DNA of 47,285 nt from Nocardia ignorata NBRC 108230 (GCF_001612905.1 NZ_BDBI01000065.1:1-47285), one strand, 5' to 3'; shown: positions 15,618 through 24,976, counted from the first letter of the stretch. The notes: generated by a model not told the origin, from the letters alone. Translations and numbers: made by a program.

Positions 15618-16820
15618 ATGTCCGATCGCGTCGTACTCGCCTACTCCGGTGGGCTTGACACCTCCGTCGCCATCAGCTGGATCGCGAAGGAGACCGGTTC
15701 CGAGGTCGTGGCCGTCGCCATCGACCTGGGCCAGGGCGGCGAGGACATGAACGTGGTGCGCCAGCGAGCCCTGGACTGCGGCGCCGTGGAGGCCATCGTG
15801 GTCGACGCGCGCGACGAGTTCGCCGACGAGTACTGCCTGCCCACCATCCAGGCCAACGCCATGTACATGGGCCAGTACCCGCTGGTCTCGGCCATCAGCC
15901 GGCCGCTGATCGTCAAGCACCTCGTCGAGGCCGCCAAGTTCCACAACGCCACCACCGTGTCGCACGGCTGCACCGGCAAGGGCAACGACCAGGTCCGCTT
16001 CGAGGTCGGCATCGGCGCCCTGGCCCCCGACCTGGAGGTCATCGCCCCGGTCCGCGACTACGCGTGGACCCGCGAGAAGGCCATCGCCTTCGCCGAGGAG
16101 AACAAGCTCCCGATCAACGTCACCAAGAAGTCGCCGTTCTCCATCGACCAGAACGTGTGGGGCCGCGCGGTCGAGACCGGGTTCCTCGAGGACCTGTGGA
16201 ACGCGCCGACCAAGGACGTCTACGACTACACCGCCGACCCGACGGTGAACTTCGAGGCGCCCGACGAGGTCATCATCACCTTCGACAAGGGTGTGCCGGT
16301 CGCCATCGACGGCCGCCAGGTCACCGTGCTGCAGGCCATCGAGGAGATGAACACCCGCGCCGGTCGTCAGGGTGTCGGCCGCCTCGACATGGTCGAGGAC
16401 CGGCTCGTCGGCATCAAGAGCCGCGAGATCTACGAGGCGCCCGGCGCCATCGCGCTGATCACCGCGCACCAGGCGCTGGAGAACGTCACCATCGAGCGCG
16501 AGCTCGGCCGCTACAAGCGGCAGGTGGAGCAGCGCTGGGGCGAGCTGGCCTACGACGGCCTGTGGTTCTCCCCGCTCAAGCGCGCCCTGGACGCCTTCGT
16601 GCAGGACACCCAGCAGCACGTCTCCGGCGACATCCGCATGGTGCTGCACGGTGGTTCCGCCGTGGTCAACGGCCGCCGCTCCGAGCAGTCGCTCTACGAC
16701 TTCAACCTGGCCACCTACGACGAGGGCGACACCTTCGACCAGTCCCTGGCCAAGGGCTTCGTCCAGATCCACGGCCTGTCCTCCAAGGTCGCGGCACGGC
16801 GGGACCTCAACCAGAAGTAG
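15618..16820 (+). CDS. argG: Argininosuccinate synthase
   Basis: ArgG condenses citrulline and aspartate with ATP. The 400-aa protein starts MSDRVVLAYSGGLDTSVA, where the N-type ATP pyrophosphatase loop is at residues 8-16. It continues with IDLGQGGEDM, HGCTGKGNDQVRFE and SPFSIDQNVWGR, all typical. I chose ATG 15618 because AAGGAG lies 10 nt upstream and the N-terminus matches the family; an upstream in-frame GTG at 15552 sits in the ArgR box and is rejected. Expression is probably ArgR-controlled, separately from argCJBDFR. Confidence 0.97.
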   Translation: MSDRVVLAYSGGLDTSVAISWIAKETGSEVVAVAIDLGQGGEDMNVVRQRALDCGAVEAIVVDARDEFADEYCLPTIQANAMYMGQYPLVSAISRPLIVKHLVEAAKFHNATTVSHGCTGKGNDQVRFEVGIGALAPDLEVIAPVRDYAWTREKAIAFAEENKLPINVTKKSPFSIDQNVWGRAVETGFLEDLWNAPTKDVYDYTADPTVNFEAPDEVIITFDKGVPVAIDGRQVTVLQAIEEMNTRAGRQGVGRLDMVEDRLVGIKSREIYEAPGAIALITAHQALENVTIERELGRYKRQVEQRWGELAYDGLWFSPLKRALDAFVQDTQQHVSGDIRMVLHGGSAVVNGRRSEQSLYDFNLATYDEGDTFDQSLAKGFVQIHGLSSKVAARRDLNQK

Positions 16821-16919
16821 TTCAAGGCTCCGACTGATTTCGCGCGAACATGGGTAACTCACCGGGTACGCCCAGAACCGCTGTGGTCCATGACGTGAGC
16901 CCGGTGTAGAACCCAGCGA

Positions 16920-16951
16920 CCTCCCCGCGACCGGCAAAAGTCCCGGGGAGG
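16920..16951 (+). promoter_or_regulatory. Hairpin in the argG-argH spacer (8-bp arms)
   Basis: CCTCCCCG (16920-16927) pairs with CGGGGAGG (16944-16951) across a 16-nt loop, 20 bp before the argH ATG. There is no U-tract. It may be a leaky terminator after argG or a structure affecting argH translation, since the AGGAG-like site lies right after it. Confidence 0.4.
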
Positions 16952-16971
16952 CGGACAGGAGACGGCAGACG

Positions 16972-18393
16972 ATGACCGACGGCGGCAGCACGAACACCGG
17001 TGCCCTCTGGGGTGGGCGCTTCGCGTCCGGGCCCGCCGAGGCGATGGCGGCGCTGAGCAAGTCGACGCACTTCGACTGGGCGCTGGCTCCCTACGACATC
17101 CGCGCCTCCCAGGCGCATGCCCGGGTGCTGCACAAGGCGGGGCTGCTGTCCGACGAGGATCTGTCCGGCATGCTGGCCGGGCTGGACGCGCTGGCCGCCG
17201 ACGTGGCCTCGGGGGCGTTCGGTCCCGCCGACTCCGACGAGGATGTGCACGGCGCGCTCGAGCGGGGACTGATCGAACGGGTCGGCACCGAGCTCGGCGG
17301 CAGGCTGCGGGCGGGCCGGTCGCGGAACGACCAGGTGGCCACCCTGTTCCGCATGTGGCTGCGTGACGGTGTGCGCCGCGTGGCCGCCGGAGTGCTCGAT
17401 GTGGTCGATGCGCTCGTCGCCCAGGCTGCCGCGCACCCGGACGCGGTGATGCCGGGCAAGACCCACCTGCAGGCCGCCCAGCCCGTGCTGTTGGCCCACC
17501 ACCTGCTCGCCCACGCGCATCCGCTGCTGCGCGACCTGGAACGCCTGCGCGACTTCGACAAGCGCGCCGCGATCTCGCCCTACGGTTCGGGCGCGCTCGC
17601 CGGTTCCTCGCTCGGTCTCGATCCCGAGCAGATTGCCGCGGAGCTGAATTTCACTGCCTCGGCGGCCAATTCGATCGACGCCACCTCTTCGCGTGACTTC
17701 GCGGCGGAGGCCGCGTTCGTCCTCGCCATGATCGGTGTCGACCTGAGCCGGATGGCCGAGGAGATCATTCTCTGGAGCACACCGGAATTCGGCTACGTCA
17801 CCCTCGCCGACGCCTGGTCCACCGGCTCGTCGATCATGCCGCAGAAGAAGAACCCCGACGTCTCGGAACTCACCCGTGGCAAGGCGGGCCGCCTGATCGG
17901 CAACCTGACCGGCCTGCTCGCCACCTTGAAAGCCCAACCGCTGGCATACAACCGGGATCTGCAGGAGGACAAGGAACCCCTGTTCGACTCGGTCGCCCAG
18001 CTCGAACTCCTGCTGCCCGCCATCGCCGGCCTGGTCGGCACCCTCACCTTCCACACCGACCGCATGGCCGAACTCGCCCCCGCCGGTTTCACGCTCGCCA
18101 CCGACATCGCGGAATGGATGGTGCGCCAAGGTGTTCCGTTCCGCGTCGCCCATGAAGCGGCCGGTGCGTGCGTGCGCGCCGCCGAGGCACGTGGTGTCGG
18201 CCTCGACGAAGTCACCGACGAGGAATTCGCCGCCATCGACCCATCGCTGACCGCCGGTGTGCGCGAAGTACTCACCGTCCCCGGCTCGATCGCCTCCCGT
18301 AACGCCCGCGGCGGCACTGCGGGCGTCCGCGTCGCCGAACAACTCGACGAGGTCCGCGAGAACGCCGACGAAGCCCGTGCCTGGCTGAACTGA
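16972..18393 (+). CDS. argH: Argininosuccinate lyase
   Basis: ArgH splits argininosuccinate into arginine and fumarate. The 473-aa protein starts with LWGGRFASGPAEAM, contains AGRSRNDQVAT, GKTHLQAAQP and the fumarase-superfamily signature GSSIMPQKKNPD, with the catalytic serine at 286/287. The ATG at 16972 follows a GACAGGAGACGG ribosome site. It follows argG by 151 bp. Confidence 0.97.
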   Translation: MTDGGSTNTGALWGGRFASGPAEAMAALSKSTHFDWALAPYDIRASQAHARVLHKAGLLSDEDLSGMLAGLDALAADVASGAFGPADSDEDVHGALERGLIERVGTELGGRLRAGRSRNDQVATLFRMWLRDGVRRVAAGVLDVVDALVAQAAAHPDAVMPGKTHLQAAQPVLLAHHLLAHAHPLLRDLERLRDFDKRAAISPYGSGALAGSSLGLDPEQIAAELNFTASAANSIDATSSRDFAAEAAFVLAMIGVDLSRMAEEIILWSTPEFGYVTLADAWSTGSSIMPQKKNPDVSELTRGKAGRLIGNLTGLLATLKAQPLAYNRDLQEDKEPLFDSVAQLELLLPAIAGLVGTLTFHTDRMAELAPAGFTLATDIAEWMVRQGVPFRVAHEAAGACVRAAEARGVGLDEVTDEEFAAIDPSLTAGVREVLTVPGSIASRNARGGTAGVRVAEQLDEVRENADEARAWLN

Positions 18394-18424
18394 ACAACCT
18401 GCCGCGCCCCGCTAGTCTGCCGCC

Positions 18425-18748
18425 ATGACCCTGCTCTTGCTGGCACTGGCCATCGCATCCGAGGTGACCGCGACCGTTTCGCTGAAACTGTCGGAAGGAT
18501 TCACCAAACCGGTGCCGTCGGTGGTGGTCGTGCTCGGATACGGTGCGGCCTTCTACTTCCTGTCCCAGGTGTTGAAACGGGGGATGGGGATCGGCGTCGC
18601 GTACGGGATCTGGTCTGCCGTCGGGGTGGCCGCCATCGCCCTGATCGGTGTGCTGTTCCTGGGTGAGCGGCTGTCGCTGGTGCAGGTCGGTGGAATCGGC
18701 TTGGTCATTCTCGGCGTGCTGGCACTGGAACTCGGTGGCGCGCACTGA
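18425..18748 (+). CDS. Small multidrug resistance (SMR/EmrE-type) transporter
   Basis: This 107-aa protein has four hydrophobic helices and the membrane-embedded Glu13 in IASEVTATVSLKLSEGF, the proton and substrate site of the SMR family. It also has YGIWSAVGVAAIALIG and LFLGERLSLVQ, both conserved in EmrE/QacE. It probably exports cationic compounds or guanidinium-like molecules by proton antiport as a homodimer. It lies 31 bp after argH and may be co-transcribed. It is convergent to the threonine dehydratase gene. Confidence 0.92.
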   Translation: MTLLLLALAIASEVTATVSLKLSEGFTKPVPSVVVVLGYGAAFYFLSQVLKRGMGIGVAYGIWSAVGVAAIALIGVLFLGERLSLVQVGGIGLVILGVLALELGGAH

Positions 18749-18781
18749 CTTCGGGCGGCGCCGATGCGAATCCCGCTCGGC

Positions 18782-19996
18782 TCACAACTCGGCGCGGACC
18801 CGGAAGCCCGCGTCGCGCAGCGCGTCCAGCACATCGTCGCGGTGCGCGGGTCCCCGCATCTCCACGGTGAGTGACACCTCCACCTCGTCGACCGCGAGCC
18901 ACGTCCCGGTTCGGGAGTGGACCACATCGACCACACTCGCCCCGGCCCGGCCGACCACTCCCAGCAGCGCCGACAACGCACCCGGCCGGTCCGAGATCGT
19001 CACCCGCATCGCCAGATAGCGTCCGGCCGCGCTCAGACCGTGATTGATCACCCGGGTGAGCAGCAGTGGGTCGATGTTGCCGCCGGACAGGATCACCACG
19101 ATCGGACCGGGCAGGTCACGCAATTCGGGGCCGAGCAACGCCGCAACCCCCGCCGCACCCGCCGGTTCGACAATGAGCTTGGCCCGTTCCAGACACAGCA
19201 GCAGAGCCTTGGACAGCGATTCCTCGTCGACGGTGACGATCCGTGACACCAGTTTCGACACATGATCGAACGGCACCGCACCCGGCATCCCCACCGCGAT
19301 ACCGTCGGCCATCGTCGACATCCGCGACGCCCGCATCGGCGTGCCCGCCCGCAGCGAATCCGGCCACGCCGCCGCCTCGGCCGCCTGCACGCCGACCACT
19401 CCGACCTGCGGCGCACAATGATTCATCGCGATCGCCACCCCCGCGAGCAACCCACCGCCGCCGGTCGGCACCACCACGGTCCGCACATCCGGCACCTGCT
19501 CGAGAATCTCGAGCGCGACACTCGCTTGCCCGGCGACGATGTCGGGATGATCGAACGGATGAATCAGTGTCGCCCCGGTGCGCTCCGCGAATTCCTTTGC
19601 CGCGACCAGTGATTCATCGATCGTCTCACCGACCTGATGCACTTCCGCCCCGTAGGCCCGGGTGGCGACGAGCTTGGGCAAGGACGCCCCGATCGGCATG
19701 AACACCGTCGAGGTGATCCCCAGCTCCGCTGCCGACCACGCCACCCCCTGCGCGTGATTACCCGCGCTCGCCGCCACCACTCCGCGAGCCCGTTCCGCAG
19801 GCGACAGATTCGCGATCCGGTTGTACGCGCCGCGCGGCTTGAACGACCCGGTCCGCTGCAGGTTCTCGCACTTCAACCACACCGGCACTCCCGCCCGCTC
19901 CGACAGCACCCGCGACCCGACCACCGGCGTCCGCCGCACCACCGCCCCCACCACCCGCGCGGCGGCTTCCACCTGCCCGAACTCAACGCTCTCCAT
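18782..19996 (-). CDS. ilvA: Threonine dehydratase with C-terminal ACT-like domain
   Basis: The 404-aa PLP enzyme deaminates threonine to 2-oxobutanoate. The N-terminal part has NLQRTGSFKPRGAYNR (PLP Lys53), SAGNHAQGVAW and the phosphate-binding PTGGGGLLAG. Residues ~330-404 form one ACT-like regulatory domain (MRVTISDRPGALSALLGVVG). A single ACT domain and ~400 aa fit the short actinobacterial type rather than E. coli IlvA (514 aa). It could be catabolic (TdcB-like) or supply isoleucine synthesis. I chose ATG 19996; the frame extends 18 codons further without family similarity. Confidence 0.88.
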   Translation of the reverse strand: MESVEFGQVEAAARVVGAVVRRTPVVGSRVLSERAGVPVWLKCENLQRTGSFKPRGAYNRIANLSPAERARGVVAASAGNHAQGVAWSAAELGITSTVFMPIGASLPKLVATRAYGAEVHQVGETIDESLVAAKEFAERTGATLIHPFDHPDIVAGQASVALEILEQVPDVRTVVVPTGGGGLLAGVAIAMNHCAPQVGVVGVQAAEAAAWPDSLRAGTPMRASRMSTMADGIAVGMPGAVPFDHVSKLVSRIVTVDEESLSKALLLCLERAKLIVEPAGAAGVAALLGPELRDLPGPIVVILSGGNIDPLLLTRVINHGLSAAGRYLAMRVTISDRPGALSALLGVVGRAGASVVDVVHSRTGTWLAVDEVEVSLTVEMRGPAHRDDVLDALRDAGFRVRAEL

Positions 19997-20040
19997 CGCC
20001 CCATCGTGCCAGCCGCCGCCCTCCCACGGACCTGGGCGCG

Positions 20041-20103
20041 CGATCACCACGCTCTGGTGGCGGCTGCCACTCGGCCGATGCCGCCACCGGAGCGTGGTGA
20101 TCG
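20041..20103. repeat. 24-bp near-perfect inverted repeat (long hairpin)
   Basis: Arm 20041-20064 is the reverse complement of 20080-20103 with one mismatch that would be a G-U pair in RNA; the loop is 15 nt. It lies 10 bp after the stop of the serine hydrolase gene and 44 bp before the threonine dehydratase start, so in the leftward transcript it can act as a terminator. Its length is more than a terminator needs, so a dispersed REP-like element is possible. Confidence 0.75.
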
Positions 20104-20113
20104 AATGACCAGC

Positions 20114-21292
20114 TCAGGCGCGGAGGGCGGCCTTGGCGATGTTGTGGGCGATGGTGCCGAGGCGGGTGAGGCGGGCGTCGCCGAGGGGCGTGAGTTTGCC
20201 GCCGAGGCGATTGGTGACGAAGGCGAGGGACAGGCCGGTTTCGGGGTCGGCGAAGGCGCCAGAGCCACCGAGGCCGAAGTGTCCGAAGGCCGAGATCGGT
20301 TCGGCGCGTGAGGGTTTCATGGGGACGCCGTGATAGCCCATCGCCCACGGGATGCGGAAGGCGAGCACATAGTCGGGGGTGAAGACCTGACGGGTGGCGG
20401 CGCGGCGGATCGTGTCCGGGGACAGGATGCGGGTGCCGCCGAGTTCGCCGCCGTTGGCGAGGGCGCCGTAGACGCGGGCCAGGGCGCGGGCCGAGAAGAC
20501 ACCGTTGACGCCGGGCATCACCGCGTCGTGCACACGCGGGTCGACGATGAGATCGGCGAAACCGCGCGGGGTGGTTTCGGCCGCCGCCGCGAATCGGGTG
20601 CGGGTGAGCAGGTCGGAGCCGCGCTCCCAATCCATGCCCGCCGCGGTGAGACGCGGGAAGGTGGTGGCGATGCGATGGCGTGCCCCGGCGGGCACGCGGA
20701 ACCAGAGCTCCTCGGCGTCGAGAGGTTCGGCGAGTTCGGTGCGGACGACGTCGACGAATTCGCGGCCGGTGACTCGCTGCACCAGCTCGGCGGCCAGGTG
20801 CCCATAGCTGATCCCGTGGTAACCACTGGTGACGAGATGACGAGGGTCCGGGGTGGCGGCGGCGAGCGCGGCGGTGACCGCCTTGTCGTCGAGGAAGGTG
20901 TCGATCGGCCCGGAGATCAGCCCGCGCAACCGGTGCAGCCCGGCTCGGTGGGTGAGCACGTCGCGAACCGTGATGCGACCCTTGCCCGCCGCCGCGAACT
21001 CGGGCCAGTACTCGGCGACCGGGGTGTCGTAGTCGAGCTCGCCACGCTCGGCGAGCTGATGAATCACCGTGGAGGCCACGCCTTTTCCGGTGGAGAAGGC
21101 CAGCGCCACCGAGTCCGCCGTCCACGGCACACCCGGGCGTGCGTACCCGGCCCACACATCGACCACCGGTTCGCCGTGCAAGTACACGCACAGCGCGCCA
21201 CCCCCGTGCGAAGGCTTGCGGAACAACTGGTCGAACACGGTGACCAGACGGACGAAACGGCGATCCACCGACTGCGTTGTCGAAACTCCCAT
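20114..21292 (-). CDS. Serine hydrolase of the beta-lactamase/esterase (class C-like) family
   Basis: The 392-aa protein carries the SxxK nucleophile motif STGK (Ser67-Lys70), DVLTHRAGL, and a tyrosine motif near SYG (Tyr163). The C-terminal FGHFGLGGSGAFADP corresponds to the third active-site element. No signal peptide is seen, which fits cytosolic or lipid-associated LipE/EstB-like esterases better than a secreted beta-lactamase. The ATG at 21292 gives the normal N-terminus (DRRFVRLVTVFDQL). Longer forms overlap the divergent GntR gene and are rejected. Confidence 0.85.
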   Translation of the reverse strand: MGVSTTQSVDRRFVRLVTVFDQLFRKPSHGGGALCVYLHGEPVVDVWAGYARPGVPWTADSVALAFSTGKGVASTVIHQLAERGELDYDTPVAEYWPEFAAAGKGRITVRDVLTHRAGLHRLRGLISGPIDTFLDDKAVTAALAAATPDPRHLVTSGYHGISYGHLAAELVQRVTGREFVDVVRTELAEPLDAEELWFRVPAGARHRIATTFPRLTAAGMDWERGSDLLTRTRFAAAAETTPRGFADLIVDPRVHDAVMPGVNGVFSARALARVYGALANGGELGGTRILSPDTIRRAATRQVFTPDYVLAFRIPWAMGYHGVPMKPSRAEPISAFGHFGLGGSGAFADPETGLSLAFVTNRLGGKLTPLGDARLTRLGTIAHNIAKAALRA

Positions 21293-21398
21293 CACCCGAG
21301 CATGCCAAATCACCCATGGGACCGGTCGGTACGGTGATCTTTTCCTGACCGTCACATCCGGCAGCGTGGGCGCAATACTCGGGTCATAGCGTGCACGC

Positions 21399-22121
21399 AT
21401 GTCCTCGAGACGACGATCGGCGCTGCTCGCGAGGCTTGTGGTGGACGAACCCGGTAGGCCACAGGTGATCCTGGGCGAACTGCGCCGCGTGATCCTCGAC
21501 GGTGCCGTCCCGCCGTGCACCGTGATCCCGCTGCGCGAGGTGGCCGTACTGTTCGGAGTGAGTCACATCCCGGTGCGCGAGGCGCTGAAAACCCTGATCG
21601 GGGAGGGGCTGGTGACCCACCGGCCGCAGCGTGGGTACCAGGTCGCGCAGCTCACGGCGCGTGAACTGCGGGAGATGTACATCGTGCGCGATACCCTGGA
21701 ATCGGCGTCGCTCGCCGCGGCCGCGCTGTCGGCGGACGATGCCGAACGCGCCGAACTGCTCGCCGTGAACGACCTGCTCGAGCGGGCGATCCTCGACGAC
21801 GATCCGGCGGCGTATCTGCGCGAATCGCGCTGTTTTCATGTGGCGCTGACCCGCCCGTCGCGTATGTTCCGCCTGTTGCAGATGCTCGAATCCGCCTGGA
21901 ATGTCACCGAACCCGTGCAATCGATGGTGCACGTCGATCGCGCCGACCGTGAGCTTCTGCACACCGACCACCTCGCGATGCTCGACGCCTTCCTCGCCCG
22001 TGATGTGGCCCGTCTGCTCGCCGCGGCCGAGGAGCACCATCGGCGACTGGAATCGGTGATCGCGACCCTTCCCACCGACACCGGTCTGCTCGCGCCGGAG
22101 GATATATCTTCGGCGCAATAG
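21399..22121 (+). CDS. GntR-family regulator, FadR/FCD subfamily
   Basis: The 240-aa protein has an N-terminal winged helix (about 20-85) with PLREVAVLFGVSHIPVREALKTL and the RGYQVAQLT wing. An all-helical FCD ligand domain follows, with metal-type His residues (FHVALTR, HTDHLAMLDAF, EEHHRRL). It lies 83 bp upstream of the NCS1 permease and hydantoin-racemase genes in the same direction and probably controls them in response to a small organic acid or ureide (inference). Confidence 0.9.
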   Translation: MSSRRRSALLARLVVDEPGRPQVILGELRRVILDGAVPPCTVIPLREVAVLFGVSHIPVREALKTLIGEGLVTHRPQRGYQVAQLTARELREMYIVRDTLESASLAAAALSADDAERAELLAVNDLLERAILDDDPAAYLRESRCFHVALTRPSRMFRLLQMLESAWNVTEPVQSMVHVDRADRELLHTDHLAMLDAFLARDVARLLAAAEEHHRRLESVIATLPTDTGLLAPEDISSAQ

Positions 22122-22204
22122 CGGCGAAATTCGCGGGAAACCGCAGGGCAACTGCTGAAACCTACGGTCATCGCAGCAGCTGAACCCTTCGGATGGGAAC
22201 GACC

Positions 22205-23692
22205 ATGACCGATACCATCACCGTCGCCACCGGTGCGCCCGCTACCGATCCGCCCGCCTACGATCCCCGATTGACCAACGAGGATCTCGCACCGCTGCGC
22301 AAGCAGACATGGGGCACCTACAACATCTTCGCGTTCTGGATGTCGGACGTGCACAGCGTTGGCGGATACGTCACCGCGGGAAGCCTTTTCGCGCTCGGTC
22401 TGGCGAGTTGGCAGGTTCTCGTCGCCCTACTGATCGGCATCGTCATCGTCTACTTCTTCTGCAATCTGGTCGCCAAACCGAGCCAGGTGACCGGTGTGCC
22501 GTATCCGGTGATCTGTCGCAGCGCGTTCGGGGTGCTCGGCGCCAATATCCCCGCCATCATCCGCGGTCTGATCGCGGTGGCCTGGTACGGAATCCAAACC
22601 TTCCTTGCCTCCGCCGCGCTGGATGTCGTTCTGGTGAAACTGTTTCCGGGTCTGGCGCCGTACGCCGTCACCGCCGACTACGGTTTCCTCGGTTTGTCGG
22701 CGCTGGGCTGGGGCAGCTATCTGCTGCTGTGGGTGGTGCAGGCGTGCGTGTTCTGGCGGGGGATGGAATCCATCCGCAAGTTCATCGACTTCTGTGGTCC
22801 CGCCGTGTATGTCGTGATGTTCGTGCTCTGCGGCTACCTGATCTCGCGCGCCGGCTGGAGCGCCATCGACCTGAACCTGGGGGAGGTGACCTACACCGGC
22901 TGGGCGTCGGTGCCGGTGATGCTCGGCGCGATCGCCCTCGTGGTGTCCTACTTCTCGGGTCCGATGCTCAACTTCGGCGATTTCTCCCGCTACGGCAAGA
23001 GCTTTCCGGCCGTGAAGACCGGCAACCTGCTCGGCCTGCCCGTGAACTTCCTGCTGTTCTCCCTGCTCGTCGTGATCACCGCCTCGCTGACGGTGCCCTT
23101 CTACGGCGAGCTCATCACCGATCCGGTCGCGACCGTCGCCCGCATCGACTCCACGTTCGCGATCGTGCTCGGCGCGCTCACCTTCACCATCGCCACCATC
23201 GGTATCAATATCGTCGCCAACTTCATCTCGCCCGCGTTCGACTTCTCCAATGTGAGCCCGCAACGGATCAGCTGGCGCGCGGGCGGGATGATCGCCGCGG
23301 TCGGTTCGATCCTGATCACGCCGTGGAACCTCTACAACAATCCCGAGGTGATCCACTACACGCTCGAGGTGCTCGGCGCCTTCATCGGGCCGCTGTTCGG
23401 CGTGCTGATCTGCGATTACTACCTGGTGCGCAAGCAGAATGTGATCGTCGACGACCTCTTCACCATGTCGGAACAGGGCAGTTACTACTACCGCAAGGGC
23501 TACCACCCTGCCGCGATCGTCGCCACGGCGGTCGGCGCGGGCGTCGCGGTGTTCCCGGTGCTGGCCAACGGTTTGCCCGGCATGCACACCGCGGCTCAGT
23601 ACAGCTGGTTCATCGGCTGCGGCCTCGGTTTCGCCACCTACTACCTGCTCACCGCAGCCAGGCGCAGGACCCGGCCGGAGGTTCTCGCCTGA
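22205..23692 (+). CDS. NCS1-family nucleobase/hydantoin/allantoin permease
   Basis: The 495-aa protein has 12 hydrophobic segments. The first conserved block is NEDLAPLRKQTWGTYNIFAFWMSDVHSVGGY, followed by GVPYPVICRSAFGVLGANIPAIIRG and SYFSGPMLNFGDFSRYGKS, typical of Mhp1/PucI-type sodium or proton symporters. The substrate is probably a hydantoin, allantoin or pyrimidine; the neighbouring racemase favours a hydantoin. The ATG at 22205 has GGGA spaced 7 nt upstream; an in-frame ATG 12 bp earlier is less likely. Confidence 0.9.
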   Translation: MTDTITVATGAPATDPPAYDPRLTNEDLAPLRKQTWGTYNIFAFWMSDVHSVGGYVTAGSLFALGLASWQVLVALLIGIVIVYFFCNLVAKPSQVTGVPYPVICRSAFGVLGANIPAIIRGLIAVAWYGIQTFLASAALDVVLVKLFPGLAPYAVTADYGFLGLSALGWGSYLLLWVVQACVFWRGMESIRKFIDFCGPAVYVVMFVLCGYLISRAGWSAIDLNLGEVTYTGWASVPVMLGAIALVVSYFSGPMLNFGDFSRYGKSFPAVKTGNLLGLPVNFLLFSLLVVITASLTVPFYGELITDPVATVARIDSTFAIVLGALTFTIATIGINIVANFISPAFDFSNVSPQRISWRAGGMIAAVGSILITPWNLYNNPEVIHYTLEVLGAFIGPLFGVLICDYYLVRKQNVIVDDLFTMSEQGSYYYRKGYHPAAIVATAVGAGVAVFPVLANGLPGMHTAAQYSWFIGCGLGFATYYLLTAARRRTRPEVLA

Positions 23693-24423
23693 TGCGAATC
23701 CGGGTCGTCAATCCGAACACCACCCGGGCGATGACCGACACGATCGAGCGGTGCGCCCGGGCCGTCGTCGGCGCGGGCACCGTGCTCGACGCGGTCACCT
23801 CCGCGACCGGACCGGTCTCGATCGAAAGCCACTACGACGAGGCGATGAGCGTTCCCGGACTGCTGGCCGCCATCCGGGAAGGCGAGGCCGACGGTGTCGA
23901 CGGCTACGTCATCGCCTGCTTCGGTGATCCGGGCCTGGACGCCGCACGCGAACTGGCGACCGGACCGGTGATCGGGATCGCGGAGGCGGCGATGCGAACA
24001 GCGAGTCACCTGGGGCGGGGCTTCAGCGTCGTGACCACCCTCCAGCGCACCACAGGCCGCGCGATGGACCTGGCGGAACACTATGGCCTGCGACGTTTCT
24101 GCTACGGAGTGCACGCGTGCGAATTGCCCGTGCTCGCGCTGGACACCGACCCGGACGCACGTAAGGTCGTCACCGAAGCGTGCCGGGCGGCGGTCCTGGC
24201 CGACGGTTCCGACGCGGTCGTTCTCGGCTGTGCCGGAATGGCGGATCTGTGCGCGCACATCCGAGCGGAGATAGGCGTGCCGGTGATCGACGGTGTCGCG
24301 GCCGCCACGTCGACCGTGCAATCTCTGCTCACCCTCGGGCTGTGCAAATCGGGGAGGGGCGAGTTCGCGACACCGCCGGCCAAGCCCTATACCGGGCTGC
24401 TGGAATCGTTCGGGTCGGAATAG
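23692..24423 (+). CDS. Asp/Glu/hydantoin racemase-family protein
   Basis: The 243-aa protein begins MRIRVVNPNTTRAMT. The two catalytic cysteines expected for this family are at Cys76 (ACFGDPG) and Cys180 (LGCAGM), the spacing of hydantoin racemases. It probably racemises 5-substituted hydantoins or allantoin. The ATG overlaps the permease stop by 1 nt (TGATG), so the two are coupled. No hydantoinase or carbamoylase is present in the window. Confidence 0.9.
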   Translation: MRIRVVNPNTTRAMTDTIERCARAVVGAGTVLDAVTSATGPVSIESHYDEAMSVPGLLAAIREGEADGVDGYVIACFGDPGLDAARELATGPVIGIAEAAMRTASHLGRGFSVVTTLQRTTGRAMDLAEHYGLRRFCYGVHACELPVLALDTDPDARKVVTEACRAAVLADGSDAVVLGCAGMADLCAHIRAEIGVPVIDGVAAATSTVQSLLTLGLCKSGRGEFATPPAKPYTGLLESFGSE

Positions 24424-24424
24424 G

Positions 24425-24778
24425 TCAGGCGTCGGCCAGCTCCCCGGTCAGGGCGTCGAGTACCGCGTCGAGGTTGTCGACGTCGACGACCAGGCGGGTG
24501 AAGTCGGGTCCGTTCAGGTCGATGCGGACCGCGTTTCCACCGAACGTGGTGTCCCAGAACTCTTTCCGTCCCTTGCCCCGATAGACGCCTGCGGCGATCA
24601 CGCCGGGGATGAAGGTGCCCGGCGCGCGGACCCACGGCGGGCGCAGATCCACCTCGGCGGTGGTGATCTCGGTGATGGCGGCGCGGTCGATCACGACCTG
24701 CTGGCGCAGCGCGAGCAGCCGATGCCCACCGAGTACATGGACCGTCACCGTGTCGTTGTCGACCTCGAGCTCGACCAT
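24425..24778 (-). CDS. Small protein of unknown function (possible bacterial PH-like fold)
   Basis: The 117-aa protein starts MVELEVDNDTVTVHVLGG and contains VRAPGTFIPGVIAAGVYRGKGRKEFWD followed by beta-rich sequence and a final helix (VDNLDAVLDALTGELADA). The strand pattern plus a single C-terminal helix suggests a PH-like domain; I do not recognise a specific function. I prefer ATG 24778, which has GTGAGG 6 nt upstream, over an ATG 18 bp earlier. It is convergent to the racemase gene with a 1-bp gap. An AT-rich stretch around 24880-24925 upstream probably holds its promoter. Confidence 0.7.
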   Translation of the reverse strand: MVELEVDNDTVTVHVLGGHRLLALRQQVVIDRAAITEITTAEVDLRPPWVRAPGTFIPGVIAAGVYRGKGRKEFWDTTFGGNAVRIDLNGPDFTRLVVDVDNLDAVLDALTGELADA

Positions 24779-24976
24779 CGCTACCTCACTCACCATCTGC
24801 GGAAACGTTCCCTGTCGAGGGTGCTCCCGCGGCCTGGCTTGCGACTGTGGCGAGCCTGTGAGTTAGCCAAGGAAGTTGTAGGCATAGTTAAATGTAGATA
24901 TACGCATCTATCAGGAGTTGCGTTAGGATTACAGCTCACCCGGCATGGCCGGGAAAAGACGGCAAGGAGGGGAACG

